Origin: Styela clava | Lineage: Eukaryota; Chordata; Ascidiacea; Stolidobranchia; Styelidae | Direction: 5' to 3' | NCBI RefSeq assembly: GCF_964204865.1 | Contig: NC_135254.1 | Coordinates: 16,311,001-16,375,000 of the forward strand | DNA length: 64,000 bases | Program-made: the position numbers and the translations under genes | Notes under the pieces: generated by a model | Databases searched by the model: none | The model's input: only the letters and a program-made list of their open reading frames with translations | What the model was told of the DNA's origin: nothing | Part shown: piece after piece, positions 47,413 to 60,004 of the stretch | Layout: each line of letters begins with the position of its first letter | Position numbering within the stretch: position 1 is the first letter of the stretch

Positions 47413-47830
47413 CGATTAGATTCGTTTAAGACAGCTCTGACCCCAGACAAGTTATCTAAACTGTTAAGATTTTCTAAACCCCATCATCAGATTCGGAAAA
47501 CTGTCTTCAAGTTATTCTAATTTAGAGCGGAGCGCTTTCAATGTATTAGATTCATTGGCATAATTTCCTCTGATGGCACAACAGTTTTATAGTAATCAAG
47601 AGTATTGTGATACAGTCAGTTTTCTATTTTGTAAAAACGGGATGCTGAATTCTTGTTATTTAAGAAGTAGTATTCATAAAGCAATAGAAAAAAGATCAAA
47701 TATCCATGAGGATGTTTTAAAATATAAATCAATTTCCAGCATTATCATTGAAATTGTTCAGCAATATTATACCGATGCAATGAAGCCTAGCAAACAAATA
47801 CCTCCTAACCTTATTTTTAATGAGTACTAA
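47413..47830 (+). pseudogene. degraded ORF of unknown family, copy 2
   Basis: Partner of 34050-34464. The ATG at 47573 opens 85 codons; one extra Tyr codon (in-frame 3-base difference) and a few substitutions separate it from copy 1. The acceptor-like TTTCAG of copy 1 is TTTAAG here. The in-frame difference hints at coding constraint, but the upstream stop and shift are shared. Confidence 0.4.
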
Positions 47831-48382
47831 TCCACAATTTAATAGTTCAATGTATAAACGCCATGAACATAACAAACCGATGATTTTATCTTACTTACTG
47901 AATGTTGAACTTACTTTGATGTTGATACTTACTTTAGATGTTGAATGCTTTACATAATAATTTTAAAAAACATCCGCTACACGCAACTTCACGAAATTAC
48001 AATATATAATATGTTTAATAGAACCGAATAACCTCCGATGCATGGCAACATAAATATGTTTGAACGAAAACGATGAAATTCCATTTTAGAGTTTGTAAAT
48101 TTATTGAAAATGCACTAATTTCCAATGTCTCTGAGCCAGTACATGAGAATACGATCACATGCCCTGAGAGAGACGCCTCAAACAACCTCGTGGATATATA
48201 TAACATTACATTTTTGAAAACAATTGAATAATTTTTCATGTAGAAACCGGTAAATATAAATAATAACGCTGCCACGCAAACAATCTACCCTAATAAACAT
48301 ACAATCAGATGCCCTGAAAGCGGCACCAAAAGTAACTCCGTATTTCCAAAATCAAGTTTTCAAAAGGTATTTAATTATTTTC

Positions 48383-48757
48383 TACATTAACACAAAATCC
48401 AGTAATCTAATGGTTAACCGACACTATTTAAGTTGGAATTATAAGTGATAGAAAATAACTGAACGTTCTGTGGCAGTTCGTTCAAGTCAACTTCATATTT
48501 GTGTAAATACAAGACAAAAATGAACTGAAAACCACTTCTTGAGCTCGGTAAATGAGATATCGTTATGGTGGAATATAACCGAGATATCGGTTCGAAGACC
48601 GGTAATCATGGCATTTTTCTAATTTATTGTTTTTTAACATAAAATTTGTAGCTTTTGTATAAATTTCTAGATTATATCTTCATTTGGTTATAGGGTAAAT
48701 GCAAATTGGGAATAAATAACAGACAAAATGCTAGCATACTAATTACGCGGATACGCG
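48383..48757. other. 375-bp segment present only in copy 2
   Basis: Between TTAATTATTTTC and CTTCCATAACC, where copy 1 has only two bases. No inverted ends or target duplication seen, so insertion here or deletion in copy 1 are both open. Lies downstream of the P450 3' UTR. Confidence 0.8.
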
Positions 48758-48817
48758 CTTCCATAACCTATGTCCAATGCATTTGCCGTAAACACTTTAA
48801 ATTAAATGGTAGTTTAT

Positions 48818-48823
48818 TTTATT
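48818..48823 (-). terminator. poly(A) signal of P450 copy 2
   Basis: AATAAA on the minus strand about 106 bases after the stop at 48929, matching copy 1. Confidence 0.5.
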
Positions 48824-48928
48824 GGTGGCAATTTTTGACGGGTAAACATTCAGTATCATATACCAGCATATAAAAAATATTTACACATACATATGCCGAA
48901 GGTAGAAAAGTTGGGAAACGAAATATTT

Positions 48929-51900
48929 TCATCGTTGTCGAAATGATGCTTCGTATGGTAAGGCGGCTTCGGCCATTCCGATAATACTCTCATGGAAACT
49001 GGGAAGAGGTTTTTCAGCATCAGGTACGATTTCAAATCTTTGTATTATGTTGGTTAAGAAAAGAAAGAGTTCCATTTTTGCAAGTTGTTCGCCAAGACAA
49101 TATCTTGGACCAACAGAGAACGGAACCACTTGATTACTTGGAACAAATTTCCCGGTGTCATCAATGAATCTTTCAGGCTTGAAATCGTCCGGATTCTTAA
49201 AGACGTTTGGGTCGTGATTTACGGCATATAAGTTCGGCAGTACCTGAACAAAGTTTAGTATTTAGGACTATAGACATATTAATTAGACTATATACACATA
49301 GTATATTTTACACACCAGTAGCCTATTAAAGGCCAATATTATATTGAATCTATAGAAAACCTCAAACCTCAAAAAAATGGCTGATAACGTCTTACCGGTG
49401 TTCCCTTTGGTATGTTGTATCCTCTGAATTCCACGTCTTCTGTCGTGATGTGCGGAACTGATAAAGGTACTAGTGTTCTGTGTCTCGTGATTTCATGGAT
49501 GAACGCACAAGTGTACGGCATAGCTTCTTTGTGACTCATCGAAGGAACTCCAGACCCTGGATAACGAATTCGATTTTTTTTAAATTTTACTAATAAATTT
49601 TAAGGCTAGAAGAGCATTATCAAAATGCCTTCATGACAAAGCTTAATTGCCGCATATGCTATATTGATCTTATGCATCCAGTCAAAGGTATGACACTGAC
49701 AGTGTTTCAACACATAAATACATGATAAATAAACTGAATACAATTCCTACCAATGACTTGTTTTACTTCTTTTGAAACTTTTTCTTGTATTTTTGAATAA
49801 TGGGCAAAGCATAGAAAGCACCATCTCAGAGTGCTAGATGTTGTTTCGGTTCCAGCAAGAAAAAAATCTCGCATTGTTTGAAGAAGCTGTTCTTCCTAGA
49901 AAGATAAGTTATAACATGAATCCCATAATTGACTCTTCCGCTCCTCATACACTCAGTAAGAGATTGTTTTTCTGCAAATTCCACAGTCAGTCCGATTTTG
50001 TCTGAATATTCGATAACCGTTAAGCTTTTCAAAATAAAATAACATTTCAAATCCCAACTTACTTTAAATGAAGATTTCTCTTCGCCTCTTAGTTCCATTT
50101 GTTTAAGATATTCATCAATGTAGTCACGAGTGTTATCAATGTCAAAAGTTTTGCGATGTTCCTCAATTATGTCTCTGAATACAGCTGAAATAATAATTCA
50201 ATATGAAATGAATGCTTGTTTAGCGTCCTATTCTTATATCACAATTTAGCTGCTAATTACAATTAACTTGAGAATATCTATGAATTTATATCAAAGTACA
50301 ATTGTAGAATACAATAATATTCGGATACGAATTTCTCTACAACAGAAGAGGTTGGAATTGACATTTGAAACTCGGCAACCGGAGCCCCGGATATTTTCCA
50401 CCAAATTGAAGAACTCATAATACTTACCTAACACATTCTCAATGTCGTTGATCATACGTTTGAAGGCTCCAGAAAGAATTGGAAAATGTCTTAGTCCCGG
50501 AGCATATGTCAACAAGGCAAGGTGTATTGCATCTCTCTTGTCACCAAATCTGTATTAATGAATAAACGATAGGATGTGATATATTGATATATTTACACAG
50601 CAAGCAAATATATATATGTAATGTATATACCAAATTTAGTTCATAAATTTCGATAAGATTATGCGCGTGATCAAATAAAGAATTAGATTTATATATTGTT
50701 CATTACAAAATCGTTTTGTGCTGTTTCTATAGTTACCAAAAAACCGTACCGTACCCTCTGTTGAGCATTTGAACCATTTCTTTGAAAACTTCGTCATCGT
50801 AGGAGAACCTGGACCCCATAGCAATACTACATATAACATTTGAAACCGAGGTTGACAAAACAGTCTGCAAAAGAGAATGACATCAGATGACCACAGAAAT
50901 ATAATAATATTTTTATACAGTTAATGAATTAGCGCACTTAGGCGATCATATCTATATGAATGAGGCATCGTAGCAGATGAGTGTTCTAAAAATAGCAGCA
51001 ATTACTTGCTTGAAGCTATGATCCTATCAGGGTAAACCTGGAAGAACGAGTATGTGATACTATGATTTTGAGCGGTTGTGAAAGGGATAACTCCATCGAA
51101 ATTATTAATGCTTTATGCGCAGAATAATAATCCGTCTATTTTATCCCCGTGTTTCCATGTTTCGGAAATTACAGCATCACAAATGACGTGTGTTGATGCA
51201 ACTGTTGTTGTTTACCATGTTATAAATGACATGACACACAGTTATATAGTGAAAAACGATATATTGCTTTCCATCTATATTTTCATAAAATTTGCCAATT
51301 GAAGTTTTTTATTGTACGAACCTGGCAATTGAAAGACTTGCCGTTGTAAGATGCAATCAAATCGGTAAAATATTCAATTTCTTCTGTGATTCTGTCTTCC
51401 ATGCTGCGTTTTCCAACACCGAAACTAGAAAAAAATGCAAGATAGTACTCAACTGTTGTCGTTGCTATGTTTTTAATACTCAAATATCAGTGGAACATAT
51501 CATAAAGTACATTGTGGAATTATGATCACAAATTACGAAATCGACAAACTCGCTCAGATGGCTCGAAAACCAGGTAATTTATGCGCCGAACGGGACGCTA
51601 CATGGTGAGACGCTTCAGCAGCATGTGTAAAGTAAGAGCAACAATAAATATACTTTACCAGAAGGCAAAAACAAACATAAAGCTAACAGAACAAACTTTA
51701 CAATGCACTAAATCTGGCGTTTCTGTACTTGCTTTGTTTGATTGCAGTCACAGATATATCGACATATGAGATATCATTAATACACTTGAAAAAAACAAAC
51801 GTTAATCAGTATTTATCTCACCCCCTTAAAGTCATTAATGTAAATTTTCGCTGTTCTTTGAAATGTTCATCAAAATCTCTGAAAATAATCCCGTAACCAT

Positions 51901-52351
51901 TTGTGAGCCTCCGAAGAACGTAAAACTGAGGACGTCCTGAGAATGCATGACCGTTTTTCACGAGAGCCTGAAAAGAAAACAACCATATATATCTATAACT
52001 TGTAAAGCAAATTATACGCATTAACATTGTCAAAGCCAAGTTTGAAATCAAATATATTGCAGCAAAAAATAGTACCTCTTGTATTGATTCATAATCGTTC
52101 AAAATCACATATGTTTCAGAACCGATATTGACAGAAAATACAGGTCCATATTTCTTTGCAAGCTCAACGTATTTTCGTGGTGGATGATTCCCCATGAACG
52201 GAATGTATCCGACCAAAGGTAAACCTGTTGGACCTGGCGGAAGGCATTTGCGTTTGTTACGATTCTTCATGTAGTAATATGTGCCAAGGAAAACGAATAC
52301 TGTTGTACAAAGCCATACGCTGTCGATGCCGTATTCACTATACATAGTCAT
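48929..52351 (-). CDS. cytochrome P450, CYP2-clan, copy 2 (intact)
   Basis: Nine exons: 52351-52076, 51967-51822, 51424-51322, 50864-50755, 50549-50428, 50184-50063, 49895-49751, 49556-49396, 49243-48929. Every exon has the length of its copy-1 partner and all splice sites are kept, giving 499 residues. Same hallmarks: anchor, LPPGPTGLPLVG, AGTETTS, EITR, PERF, FSVGPRYCLG. Differences seen include Ser-to-Gly in the anchor (VFLGTYYY), Pro-to-Ser in exon 7 (HYSKIQ for HYPKIQ) and PDAEKPLPSF for PDPEKHLPSF near the end; exon 3 is identical. Intron 4 lacks the hAT element. The C-helix Trp is Phe here too. Both copies look functional; substrate cannot be told from sequence. Confidence 0.95.
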
Positions 52352-53409
52352 TAGGGTAAGATAACAATATATATTCGTGATTTCGATCAATTATTACTGG
52401 AAAAAAGGAAAAAGTATGTTAAAGAAGTTGGTTTGATTCACAATTCGGCATGATTCACTTTTTGCAATAAAAATTTTCCTCGCATATACGGTTATAAGTT
52501 TCATGGGCTAACTAGTTAACGATTGTTTTGACTTCTTGTTGTGACCACAATTTCTCGCCTACACGGCACTGGCACTCGACCAAATAATCAAATATAGACA
52601 ATCGTCGCATTCGTCACGCTCCAAAAGTGTCCGTTTGTTGTCGGCGGCATGAAGCAGATAAACAGTTGGCCCAAATAGTAGTTTCCTTGCTCATAACAAT
52701 CAGCAACCTCGTGTTGATTGGGTGACATGGACTATTTCGGCCAGTCGTATATTAAAGCAATCCAAACACATTTTGCCCATAGTTCAATCTTCATGATTTA
52801 TATTTATCTAGCGTTTTGCCGTGACCTTCTGCCGCATAGCGATTATTTTCCTATTTCACGTCGTTGGAATAAAAATTGTATTCAATGATCTATTATTTCA
52901 TTTCAAGTTCACCATCGTCGCAACACTTTATTTATGCCTATCTTCCACTTCGAAATGACAATAGCTGCGGTAGTCAAGTAACACAGCGTTCATTTCGACC
53001 CCTGTCTTTCTCAGTCTGTTTCTTACGCGACAAGTGAAGGGACAGCAAAATTTCAATGCGCTGCTTTATATTGGAGCCTTAGCGTCATCGATTGCGCCAT
53101 CGTTACGTATTTGACTATAATGACATCATAAAATATGACATGGTGGTTGCATCATGCTGCAGCTATGAAATCAAAATACTGATTTGCCTTAGTTTGACAT
53201 AAAACTATGTACAAGCTTGCACCGCTGCACACATATGCACTGATAGGGATTTACTATATTCATCTGATATATATAATCTTGCAAAATTTATTTAATAAAA
53301 ACATACTTGACAAACATTTTGTCAGAAATAAAAGCATAGAATTTAAATATAAAAAAGCAGATGCCTGGAAACAAAATAAGATATAACTTTATTCCCCAGA
53401 TAGCCTAAG
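52352..53409. other. upstream region of P450 copy 2
   Basis: Nearly identical to 39832-40920 apart from single-base changes and a short deletion near 53268 (a TTTGATTTTAC-containing piece of copy 1 is missing). Likely carries the promoter. No other gene. Confidence 0.6.
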
Positions 53410-53534
53410 CCCAGATAGCACAACTACGTCGGAACAACCATGGCCGAACGTTGTTCGAACCACCGTCCCAATAATGGCGAACAACCATGTTCCAGCGAAG
53501 ATTTGGCCGCTGGGCCAACGTCGGTCCTTTCGCT

Positions 53535-53718
53535 GTAATGCAACCGTGGCAAACGGTCGGGCCAACGTAGGCGATACGTTGTAACACAATCGTGAAATAT
53601 GGCCGGTCCAACGTGGGCGATACGTTGTAACACAATCGTGACATATGGCCGGGCCTACGTAGGTGACACGTTGTAATACAATCGTGGCATATGGTCGGGC
53701 CAAGTTAGGCGATGTGTT
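53535..53718 (+). repeat. 46-bp tandem array, four units
   Basis: Units start at 53535, 53581, 53627 and 53673, each GTAAYRCAAYCGTG... to GGCGATACGTT-like ends, with GGCCAACGT words that also occur near both ends of the 4.2-kb element. The overlapping minus-strand ORFs of 69-104 codons are by-products of the period (46 bases reads all frames). Confidence 0.9.
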
Positions 53719-55339
53719 GTACAGACAGGGAATGGATCTATACTACATAGAAATTTCCCACTAATCTAACATTTTTTATATAATAAAAAACAAAAGATAA
53801 CAAAATGTCTTTATTTTACAAATATGTATACATGTAATAAAATTAATCGGAGTTCGTTGCCAGATCATCCAGAGCTGAAAAATATAAAAATTCTGTGTTA
53901 AATTGCAGTATTAGCAAATTACAGCACCAGAGTTCAAAGCCTAGTCTGAATGACTGCATCCCAACAAATTTTCAGAGTAGGAATCTTAAGCCAAGTTTCT
54001 GCAGTCGCAAATGTGTGAGAGAAGCTTACATTGACAAGACAATAATAATTGAGAAATACAAAAATTCTTGATTCCGCAAGGGGGGCGTAGACAATGTTTT
54101 GAGGGGAATATTTGTTGGAGGGAATAATGATGATTTGAGATTTTATCTGACTAAAATATCTTCAAATATTCCTTGTTGAAATTCATCTATCTTATTAGAA
54201 ACATCATGCACCATGATTAGTCTATTTGTTTAATTGATTTACAATAAATTTATTTGTAACTTCATCATTTGCTGTTGTGCTAGGGGGGGGATGATAATGT
54301 AAAAAGTACTGTAAGGGAGCGATGATACAAATAAGTTCGAAAACCACTGTTCGCCATTATGCACCAAACTCTGGCAACATTGGATTGGCAATTTAGCACT
54401 TGACTCTAACCATAATCAGCTTGGCGATATCTCCTTAATAAATATTTTTCTATACTGTTCACTTTTGTATACAAAATCTACATTCAATTTCTTTACTGTT
54501 CACAGTTGTTTACAAAATCATTATTCAATTAGACAATCATAATGATAAAAATGAATGGTGTGGCAACTGGCAAGTACATTTTGTTTACTACCCAACTTAT
54601 CTAAATTTTCTCGTCTGTTTTTATTTTATTATATCTCTGTTGTTGTTGTGTGTGTGTAACTTAAGTTAATTCATGAACACGATAGGCATCTTTTTGGCAA
54701 AACCTTATATTCTTCACGCTTCTCACTTAATTAAGGTTTTGTTTTCACTCCAGATTGTCAGATTCTATTTAATCAATTTTTGTTCATTTCCCTTATAAAT
54801 TATCTTAAGCTGATTTGGAGTCAAAATAATCTTATACTTATGAAATAGAAGAGGGTAGAGCAGAGAAAGATGGTGGCATCCGTTGCAAAAGCTCTATGTT
54901 AATTATCGCGAGTATCTACTCTAAAATATACACATATGTGTTTTGTCCACATCCCATTCGTATAAAAGTGAACAATTTTAATATTGCAATCGGATCGTAT
55001 TTAGACATTCAAATTATCTTCCTTGAACACGAAGCGAAAATATGGGGCATATTGTATTTCATACATAAATTCGAAGCGCTTCATGCAGTCAAAAACAAAA
55101 CGACAAAAAATAAAAGGCACTCAATATTGTCAATAAGATGAGACCCAGCAAAGGTATTTTCACCTATTTTCTTTCATGTTCTGTTTAGCTTTCGAATTAA
55201 TTATGGAGTAATCTGCAATATTTTAACATTGTACTAAAACTGAACAAATATACTGAATCTCAGAGATTTTTACATCGTGGTCTTCATACGATGGCATGTG
55301 TTACCGGTCAGCGAACTCTTTTAAATTAATTTTGCTTGC

Positions 55340-55565
55340 CCGCTGGCCGCTGGGGTAAAAAGGTTGGGAACCACTGAACTAAACAGTTAAGTACAACCAC
55401 GTTACACCAACGCCTCGCAAACTTACAGTCGATTTTCATCAGAATGATTAAATAGAATAAATTGATTTTTAATGTTTTCTCGTTGTGGGGTCGCAAGTAT
55501 CTGTAGTCTGTGATTTTACAAAAATTGGGGTCGCGGAAAAAAAAGTTTGGGAACCACCGCCGTAA
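55340..55565 (-). mobile_element. two hAT end fragments, reverse
   Basis: GGTTGGGAACCACTGAACT near 55352-55380 and TTTGGGAACCACCG near 55545-55560, the latter preceded by GGGGTCGCGGAAAAAAAAG. The second matches, inverted, the fragments at 46258 and 62975. Together they suggest a nested hAT piece within the 4.2-kb element. Confidence 0.6.
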
Positions 55566-55911
55566 AGTGTATGTAATCAGCCTATAAAAGTATTCAACTT
55601 ACGAGCCATTTTTTCATCCTTGAATGTATTCTGGATCAAAATGTAATCAGACAATGAATTTCATCAATTCCTATATGTCAGAGTCCACACTATAATCAGT
55701 GGAAAGTTGCAGATGCCGTAGCTTGTAGCATAAGAGTTTCTACCGCCTGTCCCAACAATTTTTCCATGGACTGGTTTGGAGCATGGCTTGATCTCTGAAA
55801 ATCAAGTTATGGTTACACAATATATAGTACATGATTGTCTTTCAGATGATAAACGTGAACGAATGGCCTATACTAATTACCAGAATATAAATTTTTCATT
55901 AATATTAATTA

Positions 55912-56000
55912 CCGTATTTTCCGGCGAATAAGTCTACCCGGCGAATAAGACGAGACCTGTTTTTAAGCCTGAAAAAATGGGTTTCTGCATATAACCGGCC
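55912..56000. mobile_element. short TIR-type fragment (ACCGTATTTTCCGGCGAATA)
   Basis: The string at 55913 and the following CCGGCGAATAAGACG and CCGGCCAATAAGTCG words form internal near-repeats typical of a MITE end. Only one end found. Confidence 0.4.
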
Positions 56001-56659
56001 AATAAGTCGGGGTAGTAAAATCGCATCAACGTCGGGAATCTCAAATTACCATGCAATGGCGACCCCCCCCCCCAAAAAAAATATAAAACAAAAACACCTG
56101 TTTTGGGCATTGTCCGCATTGAAACATTGAGTTGCTTGAAATGACACAGTGTATGATTGCGGGAAAGAGGGAATTGAAGCAAGTGAATTTTCCAGTCCAT
56201 TGTTATAGGGCCTATTATAAAAATGGTATATATCATTAAACTTATTGACACTTGACAGAATATCTAATCGTTAATAATTATTTAGAATAACCGGAAAAAA
56301 TGGATATTACACAAAATATGTCCAAATATTTGTAAAGGATGTGTCGTACAATACTTCATGCTTTTAGAGTCGCTGGGCATTGCACAGTTGCATGCACATT
56401 TGGCAGTCATTGTACAGAGATGGGCTTCCCCCCAATCGCCCGAATCTTTTTTTCTAGCGGTCTACTTTCCAATTCACTTTAAAATAATAACACTTAATTA
56501 AGGTTGGTTGGGTAAGCTTACATAGCAAACATACTGAAAATAAATCATATTAATATATATGATTACCCAATATAATTCAATTGTATTTTAAAACAAAATA
56601 GATATTATTGAAAAATCAGTACGGTAATTTATTTCTCAACAAAGCTGAAAATATGAACT

Positions 56660-56745
56660 AGAGCAGGGTTTGGCAAAGTTCTCGGACCACGTGCAAAAAT
56701 TTTGCGCACCTAGACTGGCGGGCCATGTCGCATCTCGCATGTGTG
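56660..56745 (+). mobile_element. hAT-like end fragment (GGTTTGGCAAAGTT type)
   Basis: GCAGGGTTTGGCAAAGTTCT followed by CGGACCACGTGC and GCGGGCCATG, a pattern of hAT ends in many animals. No partner end located. Confidence 0.45.
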
Positions 56746-57617
56746 GCGTAAAAAGTTATACTTTAGAAACAAAATTTTATTTAAAGTGTTACAAAAACAA
56801 AAAGGGAAAACAATTATCCTTGAGCTATTTTTTACCCAAAAACATCAAATTTTAGTTACAGTTTGATTGTGGGCTGTGGCAATTGTTAAAACATATTTTA
56901 GATTTCAGCCAATTGAGATCTGTATTTAGATTTGTTGAAATTCATCAGACAGAAGGTTCACAAATGTACAACTAATTAGATTACTGGATTAAGCCGTTCA
57001 ACGGGTTGGATTTGGGCTGCGGAAATGTTCGCACTTAGACAAATAAAGTAAATATGAAGAATCATATCCAGGGATGAAGGACCAATACCGGTATCGGTAC
57101 TCGATAACGAATACTGGTAAATAAGAGATGGCAACCTCAGAAAGTTTAACAAAAAAATGCCAAAAGACCAAGTACGGTATCGTACCTCATCTCGTTCTGT
57201 CGTTACCGGTACCTACGGTGTCCAGGGATAAATATGTAACTTTTACCGGTATGGTACCCTATCACCCTTATGAACCGTGACCTGACAACGCACTTAGGGT
57301 ACCGGTACCATGAAATAAACTTACACGGTTACAACTAGGCTATCTCTACTTTCGCCATTCTACTATGGAAGCATTAAAAGTTCAATGTCACTGTCCCATC
57401 CACGGCAAAAACCTCGTAACAAGCTATCGGTTGCGAGTACCGCCAAAATGAATGGTGGCCTCATGTGCTATATTCGAATCGCGCGCCCATTTCTTCGCAT
57501 AATGGCGTGTTTCGTTAAAGGCCAATCATGGCCTTACCATGGTAAATGGTTGTAAAACCGCGTACAACGGTTGCCGGCGTATTATAACGTTGGCCCAACG
57601 TAGTTGTGCTATCTGGG

Positions 57618-60004
57618 AGGGGCTTTACTATAATCGCATTGCGCTATTATAGGATAAAAACTATTTTTCATTTATTAAATTATACCGCGTGTTGTTATTA
57701 ATTGATTTCGGGAAAATACTTTTTTGGACTTTGACTTATAACACGCGATGTTGTCGAAAATGACGTCGGTATACACGTCTACATATTTCAGTCTTCTGCG
57801 CCATTAATACTATCACTTGTCTTATGCAATGAAGAGTTCAAATCAATAATAATTTAGATAGCCAGTGAACTTATTTCACTATTAAGTTAAAATTCCTCAT
57901 GTAAGAAACTACTTTTTATGATTGAGGGTAGCAAAACCGTTGAAAATACGCAAAAATAAATGAAAAATAAAGTGCACAACTAATGTTTCTGTTATACCAA
58001 AGCATGCTGATTTATGCACCTTTTGTGTGCGTGTTTCAAGTCCTATCATCCCATATTACCGGTTTTTAGAATGCCGAAACAGATAGGTAGGTGTTTGCTG
58101 ATATTATCTTAAAGATGTAATGTATTAACACTCATTTTGATAATCTTTTATTCACTTTATGTTTTACAGTTAATCAGATTTGTAATCGCAATCAATAACC
58201 TCGAATTAAATATTTGAGTAGACTTAAGTGCGACATACTCCACAAATGCAACATCTACATTCTACACTCATTAACATATATATTATAAGTTTAGGGCTTT
58301 TGAATTTATTTCAACATTAAAATGACAGCTTCAATTCGACATTAGAGAATATTCCAAAAATACGCAAGTAAGTAAAAGTATATGATGCGTTGCGTTGGAA
58401 ATTATTTGGATTTTGCACAAAAATAATGAAATAAAAAGTAAAACACGAAAAAAGAATGTGAAAAATATTGCAATATTAATATATCTGATCCCGATTGCCT
58501 AAATATTCAACCAAAGCTGTATACTGTCTCCTACTGAAAAAATAAACTATCGATGTCTTCTGAACGAAATAATAATAAAAAATGAGGTGTAAACGTACTT
58601 TCTATAATTTTTGATTTATTTTTATATTATTAGGCCCCAGAATGTATTACCTATTCTTTCATTTATTCACCTGGAATTAGATTATATATCTGTTGCTTCT
58701 CCTCCAAACCCTCTTTTGTGTCCGCCTGGTGCAAAGTAATAAAAAGTCTGTTAATTATGAACATTTGTCATATTAGTTATTAAAAATGTTTTGTTTTCTT
58801 TTGTTCAAAAGAAAGGAAAAAACTTTCGACTCGGGCTTCAACCTTGCAATGCCTCTAATTCTTCGGCAAAAATTCCGGTCGAAACTTGAACCAAGAGTTT
58901 GATGATTCTTGAATACCAATCTCCCGAGATGTAAGAATTTGGATTCTAACTTCGGAAAGTTTGAAAATAAATAGAACTTCGAAGACTCGTTATTTTAAAG
59001 AATGAGTAAGCTTCTGGCAATAGGGCGGAATATGAGAATATGGTCAAAAGTTTTTCCGGTCTTTGCAAGTAAGTATGAGACACATGAATTTTCTATCCCA
59101 TGGCAAAATGAAAGATTGTTTTTACCTGATTATCTATTTGTATTTACGTTAACAGGTATGCCTATATTCTACGGTGAAACACGTGTTTTTCGTGAAGTTG
59201 CATAGAAATATAATTTCAACAGAATTAGATGAATGATGAATAAACAGGCCATAATTATTTAAACAGTTTTTACTCTGTGAAAATTGAAATAATGTGCTAT
59301 GTGAATTTTTGAAAGAGTATTGCAATAGTCGTAATGGAAAATGTGGGCCAAGTAACTGCTTATTTGTATCATACGTGGTACGTTGCCACTGTGTTTAGAA
59401 GAACTAATAACCGCCCAGAATATTTTCCGACTATTTTGGGGTATACCGAACCAATATTGGCGCCTTGTGTTAGATATCCTATATCCAAGCACATTTTTAT
59501 CGCCATTCTTGGGGTGTAATAAATCTGCTATAAGACGATGAAGAAATATCTCCAGTCTTTTCAAGACAGGCTGCTCATTACTTCACATATCGGGCATTTT
59601 TTCTATTGCTTTGTTGAGAGTGGATCTGTTTTGTTTTGAAAACAAGATGTTTTTTTTAGAATTGATTAAAAACAAAACCCTAGTTTTTGCACAAACGCAA
59701 GAATCAATTAACTTTCTTATGCACGATCGAAAAGCGTTTCAATCGTGAAAATTGATGTAATCAACTTCGAAACATATCCTATAGTTGTTTCAATTTGTAA
59801 GTGTGCGCATATGTTGATGTACCGAGACAGAACAGTAAGAGGCAGAAAAACAGGCAACATCCCACTGACCACAGTTCTATTACGGCATAAATATAGAGTT
59901 TCGGGATAACTATCTTATATGTTATAAGTTATAAATGAAATAACTAGTGTGAAATTGGAATGTGAGAAAAAAATGTCGTGAAGGTGTATCTAAAAGCCTC
60001 TTAT
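57618..60004. other. unassigned DNA, copy 2 partner of 40921-43296
   Basis: Nearly identical to copy 1. At 59002-59068 plus 59156-59205 a spliced ORF of 38 codons is open (MSKLLAIGRN start, FYGETRVFREVA end), with GTAAGT donor and TTAACAG acceptor; in copy 1 an extra A shifts the end. The unspliced form is also open here for 67 codons. Too weak to call a gene. Confidence 0.4.

Larger units (their letters stand above)
53410..57617. mobile_element. 4.2-kb terminal-inverted-repeat element, copy 2 only
   Basis: Left end CCCAGATAGCACAACTACGT and right end its exact inverse; the next bases (CGG/TGG, then GGCC/AACG words) are partly mirrored. Absent from the matching site at 40920. A 2-bp AG repeat flanks it, so the target duplication is short and the superfamily is not assigned. 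Inside are a 46-bp tandem array next to the left end, several hAT end fragments and other short repeats, so it is a nested mosaic. I see no transposase in any frame; it is non-autonomous or decayed. Confidence 0.85.

Noticed and set aside
53389-53703. Minus-strand ORFs of 69-104 codons with repeated RLCYNVSPT-like motifs
   Set aside because: They are the frames of the 46-bp tandem array in the transposable element; the period is not divisible by three, so all frames look alike.
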